Below, in pieces: positions 43,312 to 50,090 of a stretch of DNA of 50,090 bases; positions within the stretch are counted from its first letter, which is position 1, and each line of letters begins with the position of its first letter. Source of the stretch: Deltaproteobacteria bacterium (GTDB lineage: Bacteria > Desulfobacterota > Syntrophobacteria > Syntrophobacterales > Syntrophobacteraceae). The stretch is from positions 1-50,090 of the forward strand of contig JAJXYD010000036.1 of the NCBI GenBank assembly GCA_021780695.1. Direction: 5' to 3'. The notes below the pieces were generated by a model. That model saw nothing but the letters and a program-made list of their open reading frames with translations. It was not told the DNA's origin and searched no databases. The position numbers and the translations under genes are program-made.

Positions 43312-43999
43312 CGCAGTTCCTTGCAAGTTCAAGATGAGCCCCCTCGCAGTCCTTGCGGTAAAGCCCGTTTTCTCCAATATAACCCCATAGATTATCTGGA
43401 ACCAAATAGCGCAGCGATCTTCCCTGCGCGGCCAACTCCCTTATCCTGGTCGAGGAGATATCCAGTCTGGTATTAAAAAGCTTATAAATCGTACACAATT
43501 GGGGATGCCTGATTTGGCACTTTGCGTAATCGGCTTCATATAACCCGGACACATTGCCGACGGCAAACGACAATATCTGCTCGAGACTGCATTCGGCCCT
43601 GCACAGAACAACAATGGAGGCCAATGAGAAGATTTCCGCGAAATGATACCAGGTGTTCATCTCGAAGAAGGCGTCACAGCCAACCAGGAAGAAGAGCTCG
43701 GCCCCGGGATTACACTTTCGAAACCGCCTGAGGGTATTAACGGTATAGGATTTTCCGGGAATCCGCAGTTCCATATCCGAGAGGCGAAAGCGCGGGTTTC
43801 CGAAAATGGCGAGTTGGAGCATATGCCAGCGAGTTTCGAAGGAGAGAATTTTTTTTTGCGTTTTATGGGGCGGGTGGGCCGCGGGCACAAAATCGACCTC
43901 GTCGAGGCCAAGAGTCTCCATGGCTTCTTCGGCAGCTCTAAGATGCCCAAGGTGGACGGGATCGAATGTCCCCCCAAGTATGCCCAGCCGTAACGGCAT
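43304..43999 (-). CDS. nadD: Nicotinate-nucleotide adenylyltransferase
   Basis: Joins nicotinate mononucleotide and ATP to form deamido-NAD. A 231-residue nucleotidyltransferase with GGTFDPVHLGHLRAAEE (the HxGH motif) near the start and ISSTRIRE near the C-terminus. The ATG at 43999 follows GGGAG and begins just before the conserved GILGGTF; the frame is open far upstream but runs into proA. Confidence 0.94.
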   Translation of the reverse strand: MPLRLGILGGTFDPVHLGHLRAAEEAMETLGLDEVDFVPAAHPPHKTQKKILSFETRWHMLQLAIFGNPRFRLSDMELRIPGKSYTVNTLRRFRKCNPGAELFFLVGCDAFFEMNTWYHFAEIFSLASIVVLCRAECSLEQILSFAVGNVSGLYEADYAKCQIRHPQLCTIYKLFNTRLDISSTRIRELAAQGRSLRYLVPDNLWGYIGENGLYRKDCEGAHLELARNCDG

Positions 44000-44060
44000 C
44001 GTTTTTTGCTCCCTGCCTCTTTTCATTATACATGCATGCCTTGCCAGAACCCGGTGAGTC

Positions 44061-45311
44061 TTACTCCCGCACCTGGCCGCTGCCAAAGGCGATGAATTTG
44101 GTCGTGGTAAGCTCTTCGACGCCCATGGGGCCAAAAGCATGAAGCTTCGAGGTGGAGATGCCGATCTCGGCCCCAAGACCAAGCTGAAAGCCGTCGTTAA
44201 AGCGGGTCGAAGCGTTTACCAAAACAAGCGAGGACTGCACCTGCCTGACGAACAGGTGGGCCCGCTCGAAGTTTTCCGTAACGATGGCTTCGGTGTGCTG
44301 GGAGCCATACCTTGCTATGTGTCTCACGGCTTCGTCCATGTCCGCTACGATGCGCACAGCCAAGACCAAATCGAGGTATTCGGCGGACCAGTCCTCCTCG
44401 GTTGCTCCCGCGCAGCCCCGCAGGAGGGCCCGGGTCAACTCGCAGCCCCGAAGCTCCACGCCGCTTTGTCTAAAATCCTCGGCCATGGGGGGCAGAAAAC
44501 TCGGGGCGATTTCCCGATGAACCAGAAGCGTCTCCATTGAGTTGCACGTGGCCGGCCTCTGAGCCTTGGCGTTAAGGCAAATTTTACGGGCCTTTTCAAC
44601 GTCCGCGCCACAGTCAACATAGACATGACAGACGCCCTTGTAATGTTTCAAGACGGGCATCCTGGCGTTTTGCACCACAAAGCGAATAAGTTCTTCCCCC
44701 CCCCGGGGAATCATAACATCTATATATTCTTCGAGACCCAGCAGATCGAGCACCGCCTGACGGTCCACCGTATCCACAAATTGAACCGCCTCTTCGGGAA
44801 GTCCAACCTTTCTTAGAGATTCTCTCAAAATGGCGGCAAGGCGGCTGTTGGAGTGAAAGGCCTCCGAGCCTCCCCGCAAAATCACCGCGTTTCCCGCTTT
44901 TATGCACAAAGCCGCCGCATCCACCGTAACGTTGGGGCGCGATTCGTAGACAATGCCTATAACCCCCAGAGGAATGCGCATCTTTCCAACCTGAAGCCCA
45001 TTGGGTCTTGTCCACATCCGCGTAATCTCGCCCACCGGGTCCGGGAGCAATGCAACCTCTTTTAGCCCCTCGATCATATCCTTTAAAACCTTGGGGCTAA
45101 CGATCAACCGGTCTATTTTGGCCTTTGCCAACCCCTTACGCTCAGCCTCTTCGACGTCCTTTCGGTTTGCCGCATAGATGGAGTCGCAATGGAGGTCAAG
45201 CGCCGAGGCCATGGCTTCGAGAGCTTCCCGCTTAAGACCGCTTCCCGCCGTGGCCATGGCATGGGAAGCCTCACGGGCTCTTTTACCCATCTCTAAAATT
45301 TGCTCCCGCAT
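44061..45311 (-). CDS. proA: Gamma-glutamyl phosphate reductase
   Basis: NADPH-dependent second step of proline synthesis, giving glutamate 5-semialdehyde. A 416-residue aldehyde dehydrogenase-fold protein with the catalytic Cys in [15 protein letters not shown] and [20 protein letters not shown] near the C-terminus (shown in part as typical). It starts 20 bases after proB and leaves 61 bases before nadD. ProB-proA order is usual. Confidence 0.95.
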   Translation of the reverse strand: MREQILEMGKRAREASHAMATAGSGLKREALEAMASALDLHCDSIYAANRKDVEEAERKGLAKAKIDRLIVSPKVLKDMIEGLKEVALLPDPVGEITRMWTRPNGLQVGKMRIPLGVIGIVYESRPNVTVDAAALCIKAGNAVILRGGSEAFHSNSRLAAILRESLRKVGLPEEAVQFVDTVDRQAVLDLLGLEEYIDVMIPRGGEELIRFVVQNARMPVLKHYKGVCHVYVDCGADVEKARKICLNAKAQRPATCNSMETLLVHREIAPSFLPPMAEDFRQSGVELRGCELTRALLRGCAGATEEDWSAEYLDLVLAVRIVADMDEAVRHIARYGSQHTEAIVTENFERAHLFVRQVQSSLVLVNASTRFNDGFQLGLGAEIGISTSKLHAFGPMGVEELTTTKFIAFGSGQVRE

Positions 45312-45331
45312 AAATTCCTCCGCTCTAAATT

Positions 45332-46492
45332 TTACATCCCCCGGGCGCCCTCGCAGGTTAAAACGAAATTGTCCCTGTGAATGACTTCATCGGAATGCTT
45401 ATAACCGATCAGATTCTCTATTTCGTCGCTGTGGCGGCCCTTTATGTTTTCTATCTCGGTTGATTTGTAATTTGTCAGCCCTATTCCGATCAGGTTGCCG
45501 CTTCTGTCGATGCACCGTACGGGAGCCCCGATTCCAAACACTCCCCTCACCTCCCTTATCCCGATGGGCAGAAGCGAGCGGCCCTTTCCCACCAGGGCCT
45601 CAACAGCGCCCTCATCGAGGGTGATCTCTCCGGCGGGTTTGGGCAGATTGGCGAGCCATACCTTTTTGCCCGACCAGCTTCTTTCTTTAGGCACAAACAT
45701 CGTGCCCACCTCCTGGCCGTCAAACAGACGCAAAAGAACGTCCCTTTGCTTTCCCGGGGCGATTATCATTGGGATGCCCAGGGCAAGACACTTGCGAGCG
45801 GCGTTGACCTTGCTAAGCATTCCCCCGGTTCCAACCACGCCCGACTCGGGAGCCGCACAGGCAAGGATCGCGCGATCGATACGGTTTACCAGGGGAATCA
45901 GCCTCGCGGAAGGATTGCTCCTCGGATTGCAGTCATAGAGACCATCGATGTCGGTGAGGTTTATTACCAGGTCCGCCCCCACAAGACCGGCGATAAGGGC
46001 CGAGAGATGGTCGTTATCTCCGAACTTGATCTCTTCGACGACAACGGTGTCATTTTCGTTTATAATGGGCGTTATACCCCATGAAAGAAGCGTTTCGAGG
46101 GTATTTCTGGCGTTGAGATATCTACGCCTGTTGGCAAGATCCTCACCGGTCATGAGAACCTGGGCAACAAGCAGGTCGTACTTATCGAAGGCTTCCTCCC
46201 AGGCTTCCATAAGGGCGCCTTGCCCCACGGCCGCAACCGCCTGTTTGTGCGGAATGGAGCGCGGACGCTGCGAAAGCCCCATCCGGTACATCCCCGAGGC
46301 TATGGCTCCCGAGGAAACCACAAGTATATCGACGCGCGGCGTACGCCCGCGCAGTTCGGCAACCTGATCGCTCAACCTGTGGATCATGGCCCGGTCGAGC
46401 CCTTTTGGGCCGGTAACGGTAGCACTGCCCACCTTTATCAGCACGCGCCTGCATCGGCCGAACAGTTCGGTTCTTGTAAAAGACTCACCCAT
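45332..46492 (-). CDS. proB: Glutamate 5-kinase
   Basis: ATP-dependent first step of proline synthesis. A 386-residue amino acid kinase ([17 protein letters not shown] at the start, [23 protein letters not shown] in the middle, seen in part) with a C-terminal PUA domain from about 285. The ATG at 46492 starts the operon proB-proA-nadD-rsfS-M48. Feedback inhibition by proline is a family property. Confidence 0.95.
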   Translation of the reverse strand: MGESFTRTELFGRCRRVLIKVGSATVTGPKGLDRAMIHRLSDQVAELRGRTPRVDILVVSSGAIASGMYRMGLSQRPRSIPHKQAVAAVGQGALMEAWEEAFDKYDLLVAQVLMTGEDLANRRRYLNARNTLETLLSWGITPIINENDTVVVEEIKFGDNDHLSALIAGLVGADLVINLTDIDGLYDCNPRSNPSARLIPLVNRIDRAILACAAPESGVVGTGGMLSKVNAARKCLALGIPMIIAPGKQRDVLLRLFDGQEVGTMFVPKERSWSGKKVWLANLPKPAGEITLDEGAVEALVGKGRSLLPIGIREVRGVFGIGAPVRCIDRSGNLIGIGLTNYKSTEIENIKGRHSDEIENLIGYKHSDEVIHRDNFVLTCEGARGM

Positions 46493-46753
46493 AGGACAAA
46501 ATTCCCAAGAAATGCATGCAATGCAGGCAAAAAGTATCGGGGGGAAAATTTAATGCCTGCTCCGAACTTCCCCTGGCAAACCAGTTTAAAGGCAAAATCA
46601 GAACTTTTAATAATAGTACCGATAACTGGTTTTTACAATAAGTTCGAAGGGGAAAGTGGGAAAGCGAAGGCCGAAAGACACAGGTAACAGGAAGTAGGGC
46701 CGGTCAAAAGAGTCAAACGATTTTCCCCTCACCTCAAGTGCATCTTTGGATCT

Positions 46754-47968
46754 CTACTTTTGCCCTTCGCCTATCCGGTTCAATGCCTGGTCCAGATCGT
46801 TTCGAAGGTCTTCGACATCCTCGCATCCAACCGAAAGTCGAACCAGTTCATCAAGGATGCCAGCCTCGCGCCTCTTTGCCGGCTCTATGCAGGCATGGGT
46901 CATCGAAGCGGGGTGTTCGATAAGGGATTCGACACCGCCCAGGGAAACAGCCAGACCAATGAGTCGAACGTTGTTCATGAGGGTGATGGCGCCTTGAAGT
47001 CCGTCCTTGACACCAAAGGAGAGCATGGCGCCAAAACCGTCCATTTGACGCTTGGCCAATTCATGCTGTGGATGATGGGATAGGCCCGGATAGCTGACCC
47101 AGGCGATTTTTGGATGGGCATCGAGAAACCCGGCAAGCTTTGCCGCGTTTTCCTGGGCTCTTTGGACCCTTAGGGGCAGCGTACGAAGCCCCCTTAGTAT
47201 CAACCATGCCTGATGCGGATCCATCGTGTTTCCAAAAAGGCTTGCCACCTTTTTTACCCGGTCGTAGTGCTCTTTGTCCCGAGCAGCCACCAGTCCGCCG
47301 ATAACATCGGCATGGCCGTTTATAAACTTTGTCAGGCTGTGAATGACGATATCGGCACCAAACTCGATCGGCCGCTGCAGGTAGGGGCTTGCGAAGGTGT
47401 TGTCCACCGCCAGGAGCGCGCCGTGTTTTTTTGCTATCGCCGCGGCCCCCGCAAGGTCGGTGAGGTTCATACTGGGATTCATAGGCGTTTCCACAAAGAC
47501 CATGCGGGTTTGCGGACGCATGGCCTTTTGGATATCGGCAAGCCTGGAGCTATCCACAAAGGTCGATTCAACCCCGTAGCGGATGAGTTCGGTTTCCAAA
47601 ATCACGCGGGAAGAACCGTAGAGGCATTTGGAGGCAACCACATGATCTCCACGGCTTAAAAATGAGAGGTAGACCGAGCTTACAGCCGCCATGCCGGTTG
47701 CAGTGGCAACCGCCCCGCAAGCCCCCTCCAGGGTTGCGACGGCTTCCTCCAGAGCGTTTACCGTAGGATTATCAAGCCTGCTGTAGATATAGCCGGGTTT
47801 TTCCCCGGAAAATCTTGCCGCCCCGTCTTCAACGCTTGAAAAGGCGAATGTGGAGCTTTGAAATATCGGAACGGACACTTCTCCATAAATGGTGTGCTCA
47901 AGGGAGCCGGAGTGAATTGCGGTCGTCGATTTTCCTAAACGATCCGCTTCTTTTTTACCTTTTTTCAT
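46754..47968 (-). CDS. Transsulfuration-family PLP enzyme (cystathionine gamma-synthase/lyase-like)
   Basis: A 404-residue Cys/Met metabolism PLP enzyme. The PLP lysine lies in HSLTKFINGHADVIGG, with TGMAAVSSV and YSRLDNPTV nearby and SLGGVESLIEHPASMTH toward the end, all family signatures. It could be cystathionine gamma-synthase, cystathionine gamma-lyase or an O-acylhomoserine sulfhydrylase; sequence reading does not separate these. Methionine gamma-lyase is less likely because its active-site Cys in LYGC is Ser here (LYGS). The start is ATG at 47968. It stands alone, 260 bases from proB. Confidence 0.88.
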   Translation of the reverse strand: MKKGKKEADRLGKSTTAIHSGSLEHTIYGEVSVPIFQSSTFAFSSVEDGAARFSGEKPGYIYSRLDNPTVNALEEAVATLEGACGAVATATGMAAVSSVYLSFLSRGDHVVASKCLYGSSRVILETELIRYGVESTFVDSSRLADIQKAMRPQTRMVFVETPMNPSMNLTDLAGAAAIAKKHGALLAVDNTFASPYLQRPIEFGADIVIHSLTKFINGHADVIGGLVAARDKEHYDRVKKVASLFGNTMDPHQAWLILRGLRTLPLRVQRAQENAAKLAGFLDAHPKIAWVSYPGLSHHPQHELAKRQMDGFGAMLSFGVKDGLQGAITLMNNVRLIGLAVSLGGVESLIEHPASMTHACIEPAKRREAGILDELVRLSVGCEDVEDLRNDLDQALNRIGEGQK

Positions 47969-48504
47969 TTAAGTCCCCCCATGCAGGGTTTGAAAGGGCC
48001 ACGGCCAAGCGCTTACGGCAGAAGTCCCAGGACATCGGCGCACTGCGCAAAAAAACATCTGTCTACTCTCGGATTTAATGTCTAATAAAGTGCAGTCAAT
48101 GTTACCAATGTAGTGGGCAAGGATCAACAGTTTCTCTTTTTTTGCCGCGGGACTCTTTCCCGGGTATTTGTCGGCTGTGCGCTCTCCACCAAAGGCGGCG
48201 GCTTGCCCATTGTGCCAACGCAAACAAAAATGTTTGCGAATTAAGAAGGAAAATTTTAAGATTTGCCCAGTCAGAGCGCGGCTTTGGCAAGACCCTGGAT
48301 TTACTGTCCGCCACATCCCCCTGGGGTTTTCTCCAAAACCGCATGTTTTCCCGTGATCTTTGCCAAAGAAGAGGCAAACCAGGTTGAAATTCTTATTGCC
48401 CGCAGCTTTTATAACGTTTATCTATTCAGCCTTAACCTACGTCTAATTGTCTCTATTGTTAACCTTACAGCTCAAGCGCGCGATTTACTAAAAAGGAGTT
48501 TCCA
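47969..48504. other. 536-base intergenic region with several hairpins
   Basis: No supported gene is seen between the two divergent genes. Three strong perfect hairpins lie within 160 bases: CGCAAACA/TGTTTGCG (48219-48238, loop AAAA), GGTTTT/AAAACC (48325-48340, loop CTCC) and TTTGCC/GGCAAA (48359-48378). None is followed by a T-run. I looked for SAM-type riboswitch landmarks, given the PLP enzyme, and did not find them. It may be a structured leader, a small RNA or simply promoter space. Confidence 0.45.
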
Positions 48505-49722
48505 ATGGGACCTGTGAAAATTAAAGACAATATTTACTGGGTAGGAGTGCTGGATTGGGACATTCGAGATTTCCATGGATATTCCACGCCAAAAGGAACC
48601 ACCTATAATTCCTATCTGGTCGTGGACGAAAAGATCACACTCTTTGACGGGGTCAAAAAGCCGTTTAAAAATCAACTGATCGAGTCAATAGCCAAAATAG
48701 TCGATCCCAAACGTATCGATTACCTCGTCGTAAATCACGTGGAAATGGACCATTCCGGCAGCATACCCGACATCGTCGATCTGATCGAACCCGAGAAGGT
48801 TGTCTGCTCTCCCATGGGGAAAAAGAACCTGATAGACCATTTCAACCGGCAAGATTGGCCCTTTCACGTAGTCGAAACGGGTGACCAGCTAAAACTTGGC
48901 AAAAAAACAGTCTCTTTTTTGGAAACCCGGATGCTCCACTGGCCCGATAGTATGATGTCCTATTTGACTGAGGACAAAATACTCTTCTCAAGCGACGCCT
49001 TCGGTGAACATTGGGCCACAAGCGAAAGATTCGATGACCAGGTCGACGCTTCAGAGCTATTTGCGCATGCGGCCAAATATTATGCCAACATCTTGCTTCT
49101 CTATTCTCCCCTGGTGCAGAAGCTCCTCGCAAAGGTCGCCGAATCCGGAATCGAACCTGTCATGATTGCCCCCGACCACGGGGTTATCTGGCGAAAGGAC
49201 ATCGCGGGAATACTTTCAGCCTACGGGAAATGGAGCAGGCAGGAGAGCCTTAAAAAGGCCCTCATAATATATGATACGATGTGGCACGCAACCGAGCAAA
49301 TGGCCAATGCCATCGGCGAAGGTCTACGACAGGAGGGATTTGATTTCAAGCTCTTCAATCTCAAATACAATCACCGCAGCGATATCATGACCGAAATGCT
49401 CGATGCGGGCGCGCTCCTCATTGGTTCGGCCACAATAAATAACGGCATGATGCCCGTCATGGCCGATATGCTCACATACATGAAGGGGCTAAAACCCCAC
49501 GGCAAGGTCGGTGCGGCCTTCGGCTCCTACGGCTGGAGCGGTGAAGCGGTAAAGCAGATATCCGAAACGATGCGCGAAATGGGTATCACCCTGGTAGGCG
49601 ATGGGCTGAGAGTAAAGTTTAGCCCGAAAAAAGAGGACCTCGAAAGATGTGTCGAACTCGGCCGCCTGGCGGCCAGAAAGGCCCTTGAGCAAAAAACGGC
49701 CACTCCCCTCCCCCGGGACTAA
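48505..49722 (+). CDS. Flavodiiron protein (FprA/Roo, O2/NO reductase)
   Basis: Reduces oxygen to water and/or NO to N2O using a diiron site and FMN, usually taking electrons from rubredoxin. A 405-residue protein: a metallo-beta-lactamase-like domain with the diiron ligands H78, E80, D82 and H83 in HVEMDHSG, further ligands in LHWPDS, SSDAF and PDHG, and a flavodoxin domain from about 250 (IIYDTMWHATEQMA). No rubredoxin gene is next to it and no C-terminal rubredoxin domain is fused. AAAAGGAG precedes the ATG. Together with Hcp it would give protection from NO and oxygen. Confidence 0.93.
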   Translation: MGPVKIKDNIYWVGVLDWDIRDFHGYSTPKGTTYNSYLVVDEKITLFDGVKKPFKNQLIESIAKIVDPKRIDYLVVNHVEMDHSGSIPDIVDLIEPEKVVCSPMGKKNLIDHFNRQDWPFHVVETGDQLKLGKKTVSFLETRMLHWPDSMMSYLTEDKILFSSDAFGEHWATSERFDDQVDASELFAHAAKYYANILLLYSPLVQKLLAKVAESGIEPVMIAPDHGVIWRKDIAGILSAYGKWSRQESLKKALIIYDTMWHATEQMANAIGEGLRQEGFDFKLFNLKYNHRSDIMTEMLDAGALLIGSATINNGMMPVMADMLTYMKGLKPHGKVGAAFGSYGWSGEAVKQISETMREMGITLVGDGLRVKFSPKKEDLERCVELGRLAARKALEQKTATPLPRD

Positions 49723-49782
49723 GTAAAATATATTCGCCTGCGTGGGCGTATAAGACCGGTATCCTATTTTTGTCTTACAGGA

Positions 49783-49827
49783 CAAGGCGTACCGGAGCAG
49801 ATTGGCTAAAACTCCGGTATGTCCTTG
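49783..49827. repeat. Long stem-loop downstream of the flavodiiron gene
   Basis: CAAGG (49783-49787) and TACCGGAG (49790-49797) pair with CTCCGGTA (49812-49819) and CCTTG (49823-49827), with a small internal loop and a 14-base apical loop. It begins 60 bases after the stop codon. It has no T-run, so it may protect the mRNA end or mark a repeat family. Confidence 0.55.
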
Positions 49828-49985
49828 CGGCTTTCATATTATAATTTGCACCAAAAGGGGTGACAGAGCGATCTTTTTTCGATAATTACCGGCTCTGCGC
49901 CGGGAAACACTTTAGGAAACTGTGGGCGATAAGGCATTACGAAAAGGGAGGAATGCTATTAAACCAGGCAGGGTCTAAAGAGACG

Positions 49986-50025
49986 AAAAACCCCCGGACA
50001 ACCACTTGGTTGCCGGGGGTTTTTT
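49986..50025. terminator. Bidirectional intrinsic terminator
   Basis: A GC-rich stem (CCCCCGG... pairing with ...CCGGGGG, 49991-50019) around the loop ACTT/AAGT, flanked by a T-run on the plus strand (50020-50025) and an A-run (49986-49990) that is a T-run on the minus strand. It can end the rRNA transcript from the right and the flavodiiron transcript from the left. Confidence 0.85.
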
Positions 50026-50035
50026 ATAAAAGGAT

Positions 50036-50090
50036 GAGGCGGCGGCGACCTACTCTCCCACGCAGTTTGCCCGCGCAGTACCATGGGCGC
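50036..50090 (-). rRNA. rrf: 5S rRNA, 3' part (runs off the right edge)
   Basis: Reading the minus strand, the sequence TGGGAGAGTAGGTCGCCGCC near the left end is the characteristic 3' part of bacterial 5S rRNA, preceded by GCGCCCATGGTACTGCG. Only about 55 of the usual 115-120 bases lie in the window. The 3' end is set to within a few bases. It is followed by the terminator at 49986-50025, so it is the last gene of an rRNA operon coming from the right. Confidence 0.92.

Larger units (their letters stand above)
49723..50035. other. Intergenic region between the flavodiiron gene and the 5S rRNA
   Basis: About 310 bases without a supported gene. It holds a long stem-loop (49783-49827) and a strong bidirectional terminator (49986-50025); the rest shows nothing I can assign. 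Confidence 0.6.

Noticed and set aside
47969..48316. A 115-residue minus-strand frame upstream of the PLP enzyme gene
   Set aside because: No ribosome-binding site, unusual composition, and it crosses a hairpin-rich stretch.
47969..48504. SAM or cobalamin riboswitch upstream of the transsulfuration-family gene
   Set aside because: I looked for the conserved core landmarks on the minus strand and did not find them; the hairpins are reported without a class.

Overview
The window reads as a chromosomal segment of an anaerobic, GC-rich Gram-negative bacterium, most likely a member of the Desulfobacterota (former Deltaproteobacteria; a Syntrophobacter-like lineage is my guess). The reasons are a hydrogenase maturation cluster, a class I hybrid-cluster protein with an HcpR-type regulator, a flavodiiron oxygen/NO reductase, system II cytochrome c maturation (ResB/CcsA), a Tat system, an AmmeMemoRadiSam pair, and the order ispE - tRNA-Gln - prs - rplY - pth. 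It is almost entirely housekeeping and redox genes. I see no prophage, insertion sequence or CRISPR array.

Layout. 0.25-6 kb: a small cysteine-containing protein on the minus strand, a GH57/DUF3536 glycoside hydrolase, a CooT-like nickel protein, and a minus-strand pair of alpha-glucan phosphorylase and TrmJ-type tRNA methyltransferase joined by a GTGA overlap. 6-7.7 kb: a DUF362/ferredoxin protein and a small four-helix membrane protein. 16.6 down to 8.0 kb (minus): hypA-B-F-D-E, followed without a clear break by a radical SAM enzyme, a U32-like cysteine-rich protein and a SAM methyltransferase; hypC is absent. 16.9-18.7 kb (plus): ECF sigma factor, zinc-finger anti-sigma factor and Spy/CpxP-like periplasmic protein, with an RpoE-like promoter upstream. 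23.5 down to 18.7 kb (minus): NUDIX hydrolase, resB, ccsA, tatA, tatB, tatC, rdgB.

23.7-28.8 kb: a thioredoxin-reductase-like flavoprotein, a small exported protein, phoU, the Memo (B) and AMMECR1 (A) proteins, an unrecognised 180-residue protein and a zinc-dependent phospholipase C-like protein. 29-34.4 kb: an amidohydrolase behind an HcpR-like regulator, divergent from hcp, a zinc-ribbon/degenerate HD protein and a ferredoxin-domain protein; an FNR/HcpR-type palindrome sits about 39 bases upstream of the predicted hcp start site. 46.5 down to 34.4 kb (minus): proB, proA, nadD, rsfS, an M48 peptidase with repeats, a VKOR-SurA-DsbA fusion, serA, a DUF1844 protein, ispE, tRNA-Gln, prs, rplY, pth. 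46.7-50.1 kb: a transsulfuration-family PLP enzyme, a 536-base intergenic region with several hairpins, a flavodiiron protein, a strong bidirectional terminator and the 3' part of a 5S rRNA on the minus strand, so an rRNA operon enters from the right edge.

The linked themes are nickel/iron hydrogenase assembly (hyp genes, CooT-like protein), defence against NO and oxygen (HcpR, Hcp, ferredoxin protein, flavodiiron protein), and envelope protein export and disulfide or haem chemistry (Tat, ResB/CcsA, VKOR-DsbA, ECF/Spy module). The least explained parts are the three genes appended to the hyp cluster, the genes next to the AmmeMemo pair, and the structured intergenic region at 48.2-48.4 kb. 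All functions are assigned by reading motifs; no database search was run.
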